Program-made: the position numbers and the translations under genes | Source of the DNA: CAYLNC01 sp964534415 | Lineage (GTDB): Bacteria > Patescibacteriota > Minisyncoccia > Phycocordibacterales > JAACPR01 | Length of the DNA: 45,116 nucleotides | NCBI GenBank assembly: GCA_964534415.1 | Contig: CAZHOL010000004.1 | Location: forward strand, 1-45,116 | Direction: 5' to 3' | Part shown: piece by piece, positions 17,313-25,255 of the stretch | Numbering within the stretch: position 1 is the first letter of the stretch | Layout of the letters: every line of letters starts with the position of its first letter | The notes under the pieces: model-generated | The model's input: only the letters and a program-made list of their open reading frames with translations | The model's database searches: none | What the model was told of the DNA's origin: nothing

Positions 17313-18983
17313 CTAAATAATCGAACCTAATCTTTTAAATACCCTCTCTCGGCCCATAACCGCCATGATTGCATGAAGATCTGGAGTTTGAACTCTGCCG
17401 GTTAATAGCACGCGGAAGATTTTAGCGACATCAGCGACATTACCCTTAAATCCTGACGGATTAGCTTTAAATTCCTTCATATTGTCAGCAAAACCGTTCG
17501 CTTTAGCGATTTCTTTGATCTTTGCAAACCATTCGTCTTTTGTGAATTTGTCGTCATGAATTTGCATGTATGAATCAACAATATTTTTTATGTCTTCCTC
17601 CCTGAGATTTCCAATAGTTTTAATCGCATCGTCTTTTGTTAAAGTAAATTTCTCATCAAAGAAATATTCAATTTCATTTTTCACATCAGACCATTTTGCA
17701 ATATCTTTGCGAGCCATTCCATCCGCACCTCGTTCAATATTAAAAATTTTCACAACATAATCACGGTTAGCTTTCACAAATTCTCCAAACTCTGGCTGAT
17801 ATTTTTCTGCCCAATCCAAATATTCCTCACATACTCTATCGGCCGAGTATCTAGCAATGATTTCCTTGCCAATATCACCAAGTTTCACGAAATCAAATAG
17901 CGGACCGTTCGAGCCTGCCAATTTTTCTAGAGTGATTTGGAATTCACTATTGCCGAGAGTTGGGTTTGCCTTGCGCCAATCTTCAAAATTTGAATTGGCG
18001 AGATTGATCAAATATTCAATCACCGCATTTTTTGGATAACCTTGCTCGTCATAGAAAATTGCGTTGGCCTCAGGATCCTTTCGCTTGCTAATTTTTCTTT
18101 TTGATTTTCCATCCATCTTTTGAATTGGAGGAATGTGTCCGTATTGAGGCGCGGTCCAACCCATCGCTGTGAACAATTGCAAATGAAGCGAGACAGAAGA
18201 AAACCATTCATCGCCACGAATGACATGCGTTGTTTGCATGAGGTGATCGTCGACAACGTGCGCCAAGTGATATGTTGGCAATCCATCTGATTTCATTACG
18301 ACAATGTCTTGATCATTCTCAGAAATTTTTCGATCGCCGAGAAGGAGGTCAGTCATCGCAACATAATTATCAAAATTTCCTGGAGATTTGAATCGTATGA
18401 CGAATGGAAGTCCGGCGTCGAGAGCGGAGAGAACCTCTTCATCTGTTTTATTTCGCCACATCGCCCATTTTCCATAGTAGCCGGGACGAATTTTCAGTGA
18501 CTCCTGTTCGGCGCGCATTTTGTCCAATTCTTCTGAAGTTGTGAAGCACGGATAAGCCAGCCCTCGTTCAACGAGAGACTTAACATACGCTTTGTAAATT
18601 GTGGCGCGATCACTCTGTTTGTATGGACCATAATTTCCCTTCTCGGTGCCGTCGATTGTCGGTCCTTCATCAACTGCGATTCCATAGTGCGCAAGAGATT
18701 GCAAAATTATTTCGATTGCACCCGCAACCTCGCGTTTTTTGTCGGTGTCTTCGATTCGCAAAAAGAAAATTCCGCCAGATTGATGTGCCAATCGTTCGTT
18801 GATGAGGGCGGTATAAACAGAACCGACATGCATAAAACCAGTTGGGCTCGGTGCGATTCTGGTGACCATTTGGCCTGACTGCAAATTTCGTGGAGCGTAT
18901 TTGGCCTCGATTTCTGCGATAGTTGGCAAAGCTTCCGGAAAGAGTCGGCTGATAATCTGTTGCTTGATTTCCTGTTGATTCAT
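17313..18983 (-). CDS. gltX: Glutamyl-tRNA synthetase
   Basis: A 556-residue class I synthetase. The HIGH-type motif is 'PSPTGFMHVGSVYTALINE' and the KMSKS-type motif is 'KRKISKRKDP'. 'LRIEDTDKKR', 'GPYKQSDR' and 'TTHVIRGDEWFSS' are further GlxRS landmarks. It attaches Glu to tRNA-Glu, and in bacteria lacking GlnRS also to tRNA-Gln. Which type applies here cannot be told. An extended -10 (TGC-TAAACT, hexamer 18990-18995) ends exactly 6 bases before the ATG and no Shine-Dalgarno site is present. A strong terminator follows. Confidence 0.97.
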   Translation of the reverse strand: MNQQEIKQQIISRLFPEALPTIAEIEAKYAPRNLQSGQMVTRIAPSPTGFMHVGSVYTALINERLAHQSGGIFFLRIEDTDKKREVAGAIEIILQSLAHYGIAVDEGPTIDGTEKGNYGPYKQSDRATIYKAYVKSLVERGLAYPCFTTSEELDKMRAEQESLKIRPGYYGKWAMWRNKTDEEVLSALDAGLPFVIRFKSPGNFDNYVAMTDLLLGDRKISENDQDIVVMKSDGLPTYHLAHVVDDHLMQTTHVIRGDEWFSSVSLHLQLFTAMGWTAPQYGHIPPIQKMDGKSKRKISKRKDPEANAIFYDEQGYPKNAVIEYLINLANSNFEDWRKANPTLGNSEFQITLEKLAGSNGPLFDFVKLGDIGKEIIARYSADRVCEEYLDWAEKYQPEFGEFVKANRDYVVKIFNIERGADGMARKDIAKWSDVKNEIEYFFDEKFTLTKDDAIKTIGNLREEDIKNIVDSYMQIHDDKFTKDEWFAKIKEIAKANGFADNMKEFKANPSGFKGNVADVAKIFRVLLTGRVQTPDLHAIMAVMGRERVFKRLGSII

Positions 18984-19026
18984 ATTGAAAGTTTAGCAAT
19001 TTGAGGGGGTTGGGGCAAGGCGATTG

Positions 19027-19275
19027 TCACTTCCCCCTAACCAAATTCATTTTCTCCTCTCGCGTCATTCTTTTCAATTCGGCCTCTTTCGCGCGAGCAT
19101 CGGCGTAATTTTCACATTCGCAATTCCAAACCATTGTGACTGGTCGGCGAATTTTGGTGTAATGCGCGCCGGATTTAGCGTGATTGTGTTGATGAAGTCT
19201 TTTTTCCAAATCATTCGTCGATCCAACATAGAAAGTCTCATCGGCGCAAAGCAGAATGTAGGCAAAGTACTTCAT
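19027..19275 (-). CDS. GIY-YIG nuclease-domain small protein (UPF0213-like)
   Basis: An 82-residue single-domain protein. The GIY-YIG-type motif appears as 'FAYILLCADETFYVGSTND', followed by 'LEKRLHQHN', the conserved 'GAHYTKIRRPVTMVW', and 'ARAKEAELKRMTREEK' with the catalytic Glu. Small stand-alone GIY-YIG proteins of the YhbQ/UPF0213 group are DNA nucleases thought to act in repair. The length is normal. It lies 43 bases upstream of gltX on the same strand. Confidence 0.92.
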   Translation of the reverse strand: MKYFAYILLCADETFYVGSTNDLEKRLHQHNHAKSGAHYTKIRRPVTMVWNCECENYADARAKEAELKRMTREEKMNLVRGK

Positions 19276-19290
19276 TTTATAAAAATAGTT

Positions 19291-19836
19291 TTAAACTTCT
19301 CTAAAATTTACACCGCTCGGCAATACAAACATGCTAGCGTCCGCACTCCAAGCTTCACAAGAATAATCACCAATCTGCTCTGCGTTCCAAGAGTATGAGG
19401 CAGACATCGCAGCACCCGTGTTTACAGCGGCACTCTCGACAACCTTAGCCTTGAATCCCATCGTCGGTGCCATCGAAGTCCACGAGTATGTGTATCCGTC
19501 GCGCACGATCAAAGATGAAGTTACGCTGATGCCCTGAGTTTGAGTTTTATATTCTCCGCGAATCAATCCACCGTTTATGTAAGTCGTTCCAACAGTATCG
19601 ACACCGGCAACGCTTTGATTTACTGTACATTTGTATGCCCCACCCTGTTTGATAAATTCTGAGAAAGCCATTTTCTTGCCAGATACTGCAGGTGCCTGAG
19701 TCGTTTCGCTCACAGTCGTTGTTGAAGTTTTCTCTGCGCTTTCTGCTGGTACCTGACTATCGTTCGGTTTAAAAATCACCCCAGCCACAACTGCCACCAC
19801 CACAACAGCAATTGATGCAATTATTTTTGTTTTCAT
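19291..19836 (-). CDS. Membrane-anchored exported orphan protein
   Basis: A 181-residue protein with an N-terminal signal anchor ('IIASIAVVVVAVVAGVIF', residues 5-22) and then a Ser/Thr/Ala/Glu-rich linker to about residue 52. A compact domain follows, with 'FSEFIKQGGAYKCTVNQ', 'TTYINGGLIRGEYKT', 'MGFKAKVV' and 'IGDYSCEAWSADASMFVLPSGVNF'. Two Cys (in KCTV and SCEAW) could form a disulfide outside the cell. I do not recognise a named family. Similar anchored beta-rich orphans are common in Parcubacteria, which is recollection only. Confidence 0.75.
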   Translation of the reverse strand: MKTKIIASIAVVVVAVVAGVIFKPNDSQVPAESAEKTSTTTVSETTQAPAVSGKKMAFSEFIKQGGAYKCTVNQSVAGVDTVGTTYINGGLIRGEYKTQTQGISVTSSLIVRDGYTYSWTSMAPTMGFKAKVVESAAVNTGAAMSASYSWNAEQIGDYSCEAWSADASMFVLPSGVNFREV

Positions 19837-19895
19837 ATTCTAATTTTCGCAGAAATAGAGGTGAATGGCAAATGAAATTTTTATGAATTTTTTGT

Positions 19896-20014
19896 TTGAC
19901 TTCCCAACTCAATTTGATATATTTAAATTACAAATGCCTTCGGGCCCGCTCATCGCACGGTGCAATGAGAGAAAAAGGAAAGCCGTCAAATCATATTTTT
20001 GATGGCTTTTCTAA
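19896..20014 (+). ncRNA. Putative short transcript (promoter plus terminator) convergent with mazF
   Basis: TTGACT (19896-19901), a 16-base spacer and TATATT (19918-19923) form a promoter, so RNA should start near 19930. A hairpin with arms AAAGCCGTCAAA (19979-19990) and TTTGATGGCTTT (19998-20009), then TTTCT, ends it near 20012. The roughly 80-base RNA would include a GC-rich stretch (CGGGCCCG). A 22-codon frame (19934-20002, starting MPSGPLIARC, very basic) lies inside with no Shine-Dalgarno site. Its ATG is 10 bases after the -10, so a leaderless micro-ORF cannot be excluded. The 3' end overlaps the last 25-30 bases of the mazF-like gene on the other strand. Confidence 0.5.
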
Positions 20015-20366
20015 TTTTATTGAATATGTCTATATCTAATATTTCCACCCTTCCCAAAAAGCGCTTAGTATCAATTAATCGAATTTGCGAAATGATTGCA
20101 CTCGCGGGTTTTCCATCAACCATTCCGACTTGTATGTAATATGGATTCACTTTTGTAGAAGTTGTAAGCGGAACCACTAAACAAACCTGTCTGCTAAAAC
20201 CACGGAGAATTAAAACTGGCCTTTCGTGATTCTTACCTTTTCCATCTTCTTCAAATCCGATATTTACACCCAACCGACACCACCAAATTTCTCTGATTTT
20301 ATAGAAAACATTTATGCCGCTGTTAATGTCTTTCTTCGCAACATTCCATTCATCAAATTTTTTCAT
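19986..20366 (-). CDS. PemK/MazF-family toxin (solitary)
   Basis: A 126-residue protein. 'IREIWWCRLGVNIGFEEDG', 'HERPVLILRGFS', 'VCLVVPLTTS' and 'SQIRLIDTKRFLGRVEIL' are the strands of the PemK/MazF fold, whose members cut mRNA at short sequence sites. I use the ATG at 20366, because TATAAT (20373-20378) ends exactly 6 bases before it. A start at 20423 would add 19 unlike residues. No MazE-type antitoxin gene is next to it. The upstream gene is divergent and unrelated. The TGA stop lies within the stem of the terminator at 19979-20014, shared with the opposing short transcript. Confidence 0.85.
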   Translation of the reverse strand: MKKFDEWNVAKKDINSGINVFYKIREIWWCRLGVNIGFEEDGKGKNHERPVLILRGFSRQVCLVVPLTTSTKVNPYYIQVGMVDGKPASAIISQIRLIDTKRFLGRVEILDIDIFNKIRKAIKNMI

Positions 20367-20529
20367 CTGTGCATTATATATGAAGCAGATAAAATCCTGA
20401 TAAAGATTCAAATTGCAACACATTGTTTGACGACCTACTCGTTTTCTGACAATATAACAATAGAAACCGAGCCCACCGATTTGCGCCGCAAATCCGCTCG
20501 AGTTCCTTCACTCAAAACTGAGGCCAGAT

Positions 20530-20985
20530 ATGAAAAATATATCCGATAGTGCTTTCAATGTGCTCATCATCACTTTTTCAGTAATCCTGTTCTTATTGAT
20601 CGTTATCTCGATAGCGTACCTTATTCGCAACCTGATTCGTGAATATTCACAATCCATAAAGTACATCTTGCTTGAGAAACGGCACACGACTTCACAATCT
20701 CTAGAGTGTCGTAGAATGCGCGAACTAAATAGACAGGTTGAACAATACGACAAAATAGTCAGAGCGCTAATGCTTCAATTCGACTGGCCGATGCCTATCG
20801 CCAAATCCGTCCTGATGTCTGGCAAGCATACAGACAAAGCGAACAGAAATTTCACCCTCTGCCAATACAAGGATGAAAACGGAGAAATGTGTTGGGCACT
20901 CAAACCTGTTGAAATGCGGGTAAATCAGCGACCCGAGATATCTCCACACCCCGCCGCAGGCAACTGCGGTGGGGTTTTATTTTAA
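20530..20985 (+). CDS. Small membrane-anchored orphan protein (cassette type, + strand)
   Basis: A 151-residue protein with one N-terminal membrane helix (about residues 9-33), a charged stretch rich in Arg/Glu, and a C-terminal part with 'NRNFTLCQYKDENGEMCWAL'. No family recognised. A GAGG Shine-Dalgarno site lies about 7 bases before the ATG and TTGACG...CAATAT is a possible promoter upstream, so it belongs to the Shine-Dalgarno-led class. The last 12 or so codons run through a strong hairpin terminator (about 20948-20984), so the stop is inside the termination signal. Local G+C (about 45%) exceeds the backbone. It overlaps the end of the NUDIX gene by 4 bases, convergently. Confidence 0.65.
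   Translation: MKNISDSAFNVLIITFSVILFLLIVISIAYLIRNLIREYSQSIKYILLEKRHTTSQSLECRRMRELNRQVEQYDKIVRALMLQFDWPMPIAKSVLMSGKHTDKANRNFTLCQYKDENGEMCWALKPVEMRVNQRPEISPHPAAGNCGGVLF
20948..20984 (+). terminator. Intrinsic terminator inside the 3' end of the orphan gene
   Basis: ACCCCGCCGCA pairs with TGCGGTGGGGT (one G-U) around a GGCAAC loop and is followed by TTTATTTT. It encodes the last residues of the gene at 20530-20985. Confidence 0.85.
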
Positions 20986-21443
20986 TGTTTCAGATTTTTG
21001 GGGTATCTAGAAATCGCAAACCTCGCCAACGCCCGCACCTGTTCGAAGGTCGGCAAATCGGCGAGCTCGTCGGCGGAAAACCATTTCGCGCTGTGGAGCT
21101 CGTCGGCTTGGAGGCGGACAATTTGATTTTCGTCCAAGAGCTTTACATAGAAAAAGTAGCCGATGTGCGGGACGTCGAATCCTTCCCTTTCTAAATCGAT
21201 GTGAAAAGGCATCGGAATTGGCGTTGCATTGCTGTCACCAGCGAAAGCACTCTCATGAGCCGGCACAACTTCGACATCCAAATTCAACTCTTCCTTCCAC
21301 TCTCTGACGACGGCCTGATCCGGAGTTTCGTTTTCTTCGATATGCCCTCCGGGTGGAGTCCACTTGTTGAACTTTTTATGATGAGCCAAAAAGACCTTGC
21401 CGTCTTTGATTAGATAACCTGCGGAGAATGATTTGTAGGGCAT
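20982..21443 (-). CDS. NUDIX hydrolase
   Basis: A 153-residue NUDIX protein. The NUDIX box is clear: 'GGHIEENETPDQAVVREWKEEL' region, with the REWKEEL metal-binding core. The family cleaves nucleoside diphosphate-X compounds such as oxidised dNTPs, NDP-sugars or capped nucleotides. The substrate is not evident. TATAAT (21450-21455) ends exactly 6 bases before the ATG (leaderless style), within the end of the ASCH gene region. It lies 7 bases after the ASCH gene on the same strand. Confidence 0.93.
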   Translation of the reverse strand: MPYKSFSAGYLIKDGKVFLAHHKKFNKWTPPGGHIEENETPDQAVVREWKEELNLDVEVVPAHESAFAGDSNATPIPMPFHIDLEREGFDVPHIGYFFYVKLLDENQIVRLQADELHSAKWFSADELADLPTFEQVRALARFAISRYPKNLKH

Positions 21444-21450
21444 GTGAGGA

Positions 21451-21816
21451 TTATATATTATTTATCAAACGTACACCAATCGCATAAATACCAAACTTCT
21501 TAATCCTGTCCTCGTAACCCTCCAAACTGTTATAACTTTTAATTCCACCCTCTAAATCAAGCCCGCTTGAAAGCACATTCTCTGTCCCTTCCGTTTCTAA
21601 CATCGCCCTAACATCTGCATATTTATGAACGAAAACGACTTCCACAATCATCTGTTCATTCGTAATATTGTTTATAAAGGTAATAGTGTCGCCCTGAGTC
21701 ATTTCGTCGAAGCGCTTGTCTAATTCATCATCTGGAGTGCGTCCTTCGACCTTTTTTGTACCAGCTAGAATTGCCTTGAATGGTCGATCGTTCAATTCTA
21801 AAGCATAATTTGTCAT
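21451..21816 (-). CDS. ASCH-domain protein
   Basis: A 121-residue protein. 'LELNDRPFKAILAGTKKVEGRTPDD' is the typical start of the ASCH (ASC-1 homology) fold, with the conserved Lys/Glu-Gly-Arg. 'FDEMTQGDTITFIN', 'VVFVHKYADVRAML' and 'KKFGIYAIGVRLI' follow. ASCH proteins resemble the PUA domain and bind RNA or hydrolyse modified nucleosides such as N4-acetylcytidine (YqfB). It overlaps the upstream P-loop kinase gene by 4 bases (ATGA), so the two are co-translated. With the NUDIX gene this suggests a nucleotide- or RNA-processing operon, which is inference. Confidence 0.85.
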   Translation of the reverse strand: MTNYALELNDRPFKAILAGTKKVEGRTPDDELDKRFDEMTQGDTITFINNITNEQMIVEVVFVHKYADVRAMLETEGTENVLSSGLDLEGGIKSYNSLEGYEDRIKKFGIYAIGVRLINNI

Positions 21817-22295
21817 CTAAAAATTGTATCAAAAATCCTCCCCGCCGTCTCCTCCGCCGTCATATCCGAATTATCAATGATTTCCCCGAATTTCGGCGAA
21901 GTGATGCCGATGCTGTAGTGATGTGTTATTCTGTCCTTCTCGGCCTCGTTCAATTCTCGTGTTCCCCTATTTGTTAAAGCTTTCTCCAATCGAGGCGCCA
22001 GTGTGAAGAAATACTTTTCGCAGTCGAGATCTTTTAATTGCGAATTCATGTACTCATAATTTTTCTGTGAGAGCGGATATGGGATGATGACATTCAGATT
22101 CCTTTTTGCAAAGTTTCTAATCGTCGAGACTGCGTTTTCCAAATTCAAGGGCACCGCTTGTTCAATCGGCATCCACTCGATCATTTCATGGAAAGCGTCA
22201 ATCTCCACCACCGCAGTATTAGGAATTCGACTCGCAAGAAGCTTTGCGATTGTGGATTTGCCTGCGTTGATTGAGCCGTTGAGGAAGAGGAGCAT
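21813..22295 (-). CDS. P-loop kinase-like protein (chloramphenicol phosphotransferase/AAA type)
   Basis: A 160-residue P-loop NTPase. Walker A is 'FLNGSINAGKSTIAKLLASRI'-type sequence at residues 4-24, then 'VVEIDAFHEMIEWMP' gives a substrate/Asp motif, and 'RGTRELNEAEKDRITHHY' resembles the LID Arg region of small-molecule kinases. The group includes chloramphenicol phosphotransferase and uncharacterised nucleoside kinases. The substrate is unknown. It overlaps the following ASCH gene by 4 bases. Confidence 0.8.
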   Translation of the reverse strand: MLLFLNGSINAGKSTIAKLLASRIPNTAVVEIDAFHEMIEWMPIEQAVPLNLENAVSTIRNFAKRNLNVIIPYPLSQKNYEYMNSQLKDLDCEKYFFTLAPRLEKALTNRGTRELNEAEKDRITHHYSIGITSPKFGEIIDNSDMTAEETAGRIFDTIFR

Positions 22296-22386
22296 GTTCT
22301 TGATGAAGTTTTAGGTGGTTTTAATGAATATATCTATTTAAGTATTATTTAGATATCGTTTCTAAAATTTGTAGCGATCCAATATT

Positions 22387-22821
22387 CTAAAGATAATGTA
22401 ATGAATAATATAATAATGGAAATTCCAATAGCCAAGAGTATCCTGTTATAAAATAAATTAAATCTTTCGGCATAGTTCGGGTGTCATTTAGGGAAAGTCT
22501 TCCTCCATAACGAATCTCCCAAATTAAATCTGGAATTCTCATTATCATCATGACTATTGCTACTGCCATTACACCAATATTCCAATATCTATACAAGATA
22601 ATTAGAAAAAGCAAATTCAAAATTAACGCAAATATATTGATGAAAATATCAGTGCGCTTATTTTTAATAATCTCCCCTTTAACAAATTCACTGCCAGTTT
22701 TTTCTAAATCACTAATCGCTGTATCAGTAAAAAATCCTCTAACTAAAAATCCAATTAGATTTATACTTATATACAACATGGCGAAAAAATATATGGCTAT
22801 TATTACTATATTAACTAACAT
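22387..22821 (-). CDS. Four-helix integral membrane orphan protein
   Basis: A 144-residue hydrophobic protein with about four membrane helices (residues 4-26, 58-76, 80-95, 122-142) and a charged loop after helix 1 ('DLEKTGSEFVKGEIIKNKRTD'). No family recognised. A TATAAT box lies 21 bases upstream. It stands between the kinase/ASCH/NUDIX group and the DUF262 gene on the same strand. It could be an accessory membrane subunit of either group, but nothing in the sequence shows this. Confidence 0.65.
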   Translation of the reverse strand: MLVNIVIIAIYFFAMLYISINLIGFLVRGFFTDTAISDLEKTGSEFVKGEIIKNKRTDIFINIFALILNLLFLIILYRYWNIGVMAVAIVMMIMRIPDLIWEIRYGGRLSLNDTRTMPKDLIYFITGYSWLLEFPLLYYSLHYL

Positions 22822-22848
22822 AATTTTTATTACTTTATAACCATTATA

Positions 22849-23952
22849 CTACACGCCCGACTTTCTCCTATTACACTCTTTGCAAAGCATTTGGCAATTT
22901 TCTGCAATACTACGTCCTCCGTCGTGCCAAGGATCAATATGATCCGCCTCCATTTCTGCAATAGTAAATTCTTTTTTACATTTTGGACAAATACCTTCCT
23001 GCTTTTCAAATGCCTCGCGCTTCATATTTGGAGTGAACGCGCGTATAGACAAATATCTTTCTTGCCGAGTTAAGACATACGGATAAATACCAGATTTCTT
23101 TGTGACATCTTCGTCTTGCATCAATTGCTTAATTTCTTTTTCTAATTTTTCCGAGCTTAGTTTTTTATCTTTAAATTCATTGTAAAGTTCGCCCCAATTC
23201 ACACTCGACATTTCTTTTCGATAATTTGGGAATACATTTCTAACCCAATGAATAACATCCTGAAAATATTTCCATAATTTCTCGGCATTTTTGTCGTGCT
23301 GGTGTTTCGCCATGTACTCCTCTATTTTCTCATTATTAATCCAAGACAAAGCAGTTTCCAAGTATTCCTGTCGAATTGGTGATCCTGTTAATAACTGCCC
23401 GCCGTCATTAGCCAAAAGATATGCCGCACAATTCGATTTACTAAATTTTAATTTAGCATCAGATAACCATGGGCCAGTATAAACCGCATTTCTTAATTCT
23501 TGATCAGTTAATTTTTCTCCCGCAATGTTAATAATTTTAAACCAATCAAGTTTCTCCTTATCATTTCCCTCACAAAAATAAATCATCAACTCATAATTTT
23601 TTATTTGATCCTGTTCCTCTTTCGTTAAATTATGAAACATTGCAATTCTTCCATTGAATTCAATTGAGAAATCACCATTTACGAATTGAGCGAGACTAAT
23701 AGTTCTTTGTTGACCGTCTAGCACCTCAAAATTTCCATCTTCTTTTTTCACCCAGTACATAACGTTTAGAGGAAAACCATTCTTTACAGTTCTAATTACT
23801 TCATCACGCTGTTTCCCACTATAAACGAATTCTCGCTGATATTTCGGACGAATATCTAATTTCCCGCCAAATGCAGATACACCTTCTTCGGCGCTGTCTT
23901 TGTAATCTTTTAAAACTTCGGACACTTTTATTTTGTGCAGGTCAATTTTCAT
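22849..23952 (-). CDS. DUF262-HNH endonuclease (GmrSD-like)
   Basis: A 367-residue two-domain protein. The N-terminal DUF262/ParB-like domain has 'LDIRPKYQREFVYSGKQRDEVI' and the nucleotide-binding 'FEVLDGQQRTISLAQF'. The C-terminus is a zinc-bound HNH nuclease with 'CPKC', 'MEADHIDPWHDGG' and 'NCQMLCKECNRRKS'. This is the fused layout of GmrSD-type, type IV restriction enzymes and related phage-defence nucleases, which are NTP-dependent. Its ATG starts at the stop of the upstream Fic gene (one base apart), so both are made from one message. An EcoRI-type methyltransferase lies further upstream. Confidence 0.9.
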   Translation of the reverse strand: MKIDLHKIKVSEVLKDYKDSAEEGVSAFGGKLDIRPKYQREFVYSGKQRDEVIRTVKNGFPLNVMYWVKKEDGNFEVLDGQQRTISLAQFVNGDFSIEFNGRIAMFHNLTKEEQDQIKNYELMIYFCEGNDKEKLDWFKIINIAGEKLTDQELRNAVYTGPWLSDAKLKFSKSNCAAYLLANDGGQLLTGSPIRQEYLETALSWINNEKIEEYMAKHQHDKNAEKLWKYFQDVIHWVRNVFPNYRKEMSSVNWGELYNEFKDKKLSSEKLEKEIKQLMQDEDVTKKSGIYPYVLTRQERYLSIRAFTPNMKREAFEKQEGICPKCKKEFTIAEMEADHIDPWHDGGRSIAENCQMLCKECNRRKSGV

Positions 23953-23953
23953 T

Positions 23954-25117
23954 TTATTTTGTGTTCAATGCCTCTGGTATAAACTTCTCTTCGATTAGCA
24001 CCTTAACCAGACTTCTGAGCAGGAAGTTTTCAGAAAAAGTAATTGAGTACGCTCGGCTTTTCTCATCTCCGATTGTTTTAATCATTTTAATATCTTTTAA
24101 CTTTTTTATCATTCTTGATCTCTTAATATTAGAATCCATGTTCTCTAGAATTGATAAATCACCAGCAGAGATAATCATATCCTCTTTTTTGATTATGACA
24201 GATAATGCGTCAAAAATATTTTTATCAATGTATTTCTTTTCCAACGCATCGCTCAAGACTTTCTTAAATAAGTCTGAAACATATTCCACATTACTAATTC
24301 TATCAATTTTACCTATTTCTTCTTTGAGTCCAGACAAAACGTAAGTACACCATTTGTTTGTGTCTCCATTATCTGCCTCTGAGAGCATTTGATAGTAGAT
24401 ATTTCTGTCATTACAGAATATCGCTGTTGGGTTCAATATATTACCCTTTTTAATATTGAAGCCGTATTTAATAAGCATCAAAAAAGTTAAGAGTCTAACA
24501 ACTCTTCCGTTACCATTATCGAATGGATGTATTACTGTAAAATAGTGGTGTGCGACAGCGACTCTCAATAAATGATTCTCCTTATCATCTGCTTCATTTA
24601 TAAATTTGTACAAACTCTCCATAAAATCATGGACTTGAAGATGATCTGGTGTTTTTATAATCGCACGAGAAATACTGACATTTTCTTTTCGATAATCACC
24701 CACAACTTTTGCACCTTCTCTATTTAGCCCATCCACCACGATTTTGTGAATCTCTAGCAATAAACCTTTATCTATTACCTTATCGTCAGTCATGAATTCA
24801 TTTATGAAACTGATCGCTTTGTTGATATTTAATATCTCTGCGAGACTTTCGTCCTTTTTTGGATTGGCGTCTTCAATAATCTTCTCAACAAATTCAGAAA
24901 TGGTTGTATGGTTTCCCTCGATTCGGGCAGAACCTATACTTTCAAGAAATTGAAAAACATTTTTAATTTCAAAAAACACGTGGGGTGGTGTAGTGCCACG
25001 TAATTCTCTCTTTCTTAATGCTTCGAGGTCGATGATTATATTTGCAAGCTCACTACCCCACTCTGGTTTGGGTACTTTTAAATCTATTTGTGATATATCT
25101 CTGAGTGTTTTTGACAT
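23954..25117 (-). CDS. Fic-domain AMP-transferase with N-terminal inhibitory helix
   Basis: A 387-residue Fic protein. The catalytic motif HPFDNGNGRVVR is complete (His base, Asp and Arg present). 'SARIEGN' near residue 61 fits the inhibitory S/TxxxE(G/N) motif, so the protein is a class II, self-inhibited Fic enzyme. The C-terminal third looks like a winged-helix domain ('DLSILENMDSNIKRSRMIKKL'). Fic enzymes usually transfer AMP to Ser/Thr/Tyr hydroxyls of target proteins. The target is unknown. The gene abuts a DUF262-HNH nuclease gene, a hint of a shared defence role. A weak TAGCAT (25124-25129) ends 6 bases before the ATG. Confidence 0.92.
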   Translation of the reverse strand: MSKTLRDISQIDLKVPKPEWGSELANIIIDLEALRKRELRGTTPPHVFFEIKNVFQFLESIGSARIEGNHTTISEFVEKIIEDANPKKDESLAEILNINKAISFINEFMTDDKVIDKGLLLEIHKIVVDGLNREGAKVVGDYRKENVSISRAIIKTPDHLQVHDFMESLYKFINEADDKENHLLRVAVAHHYFTVIHPFDNGNGRVVRLLTFLMLIKYGFNIKKGNILNPTAIFCNDRNIYYQMLSEADNGDTNKWCTYVLSGLKEEIGKIDRISNVEYVSDLFKKVLSDALEKKYIDKNIFDALSVIIKKEDMIISAGDLSILENMDSNIKRSRMIKKLKDIKMIKTIGDEKSRAYSITFSENFLLRSLVKVLIEEKFIPEALNTK

Positions 25118-25255
25118 GTATCAATGCTACAACAAATAGCCTTTAAATACAAGATATTATTCTATAATAACTATATAATCATGTATCATTTTTCAAAACA
25201 ACAAATATCATTCTTTACGAGAAAATTAATACCTGCTATCCGATCCCGCCTCCAA

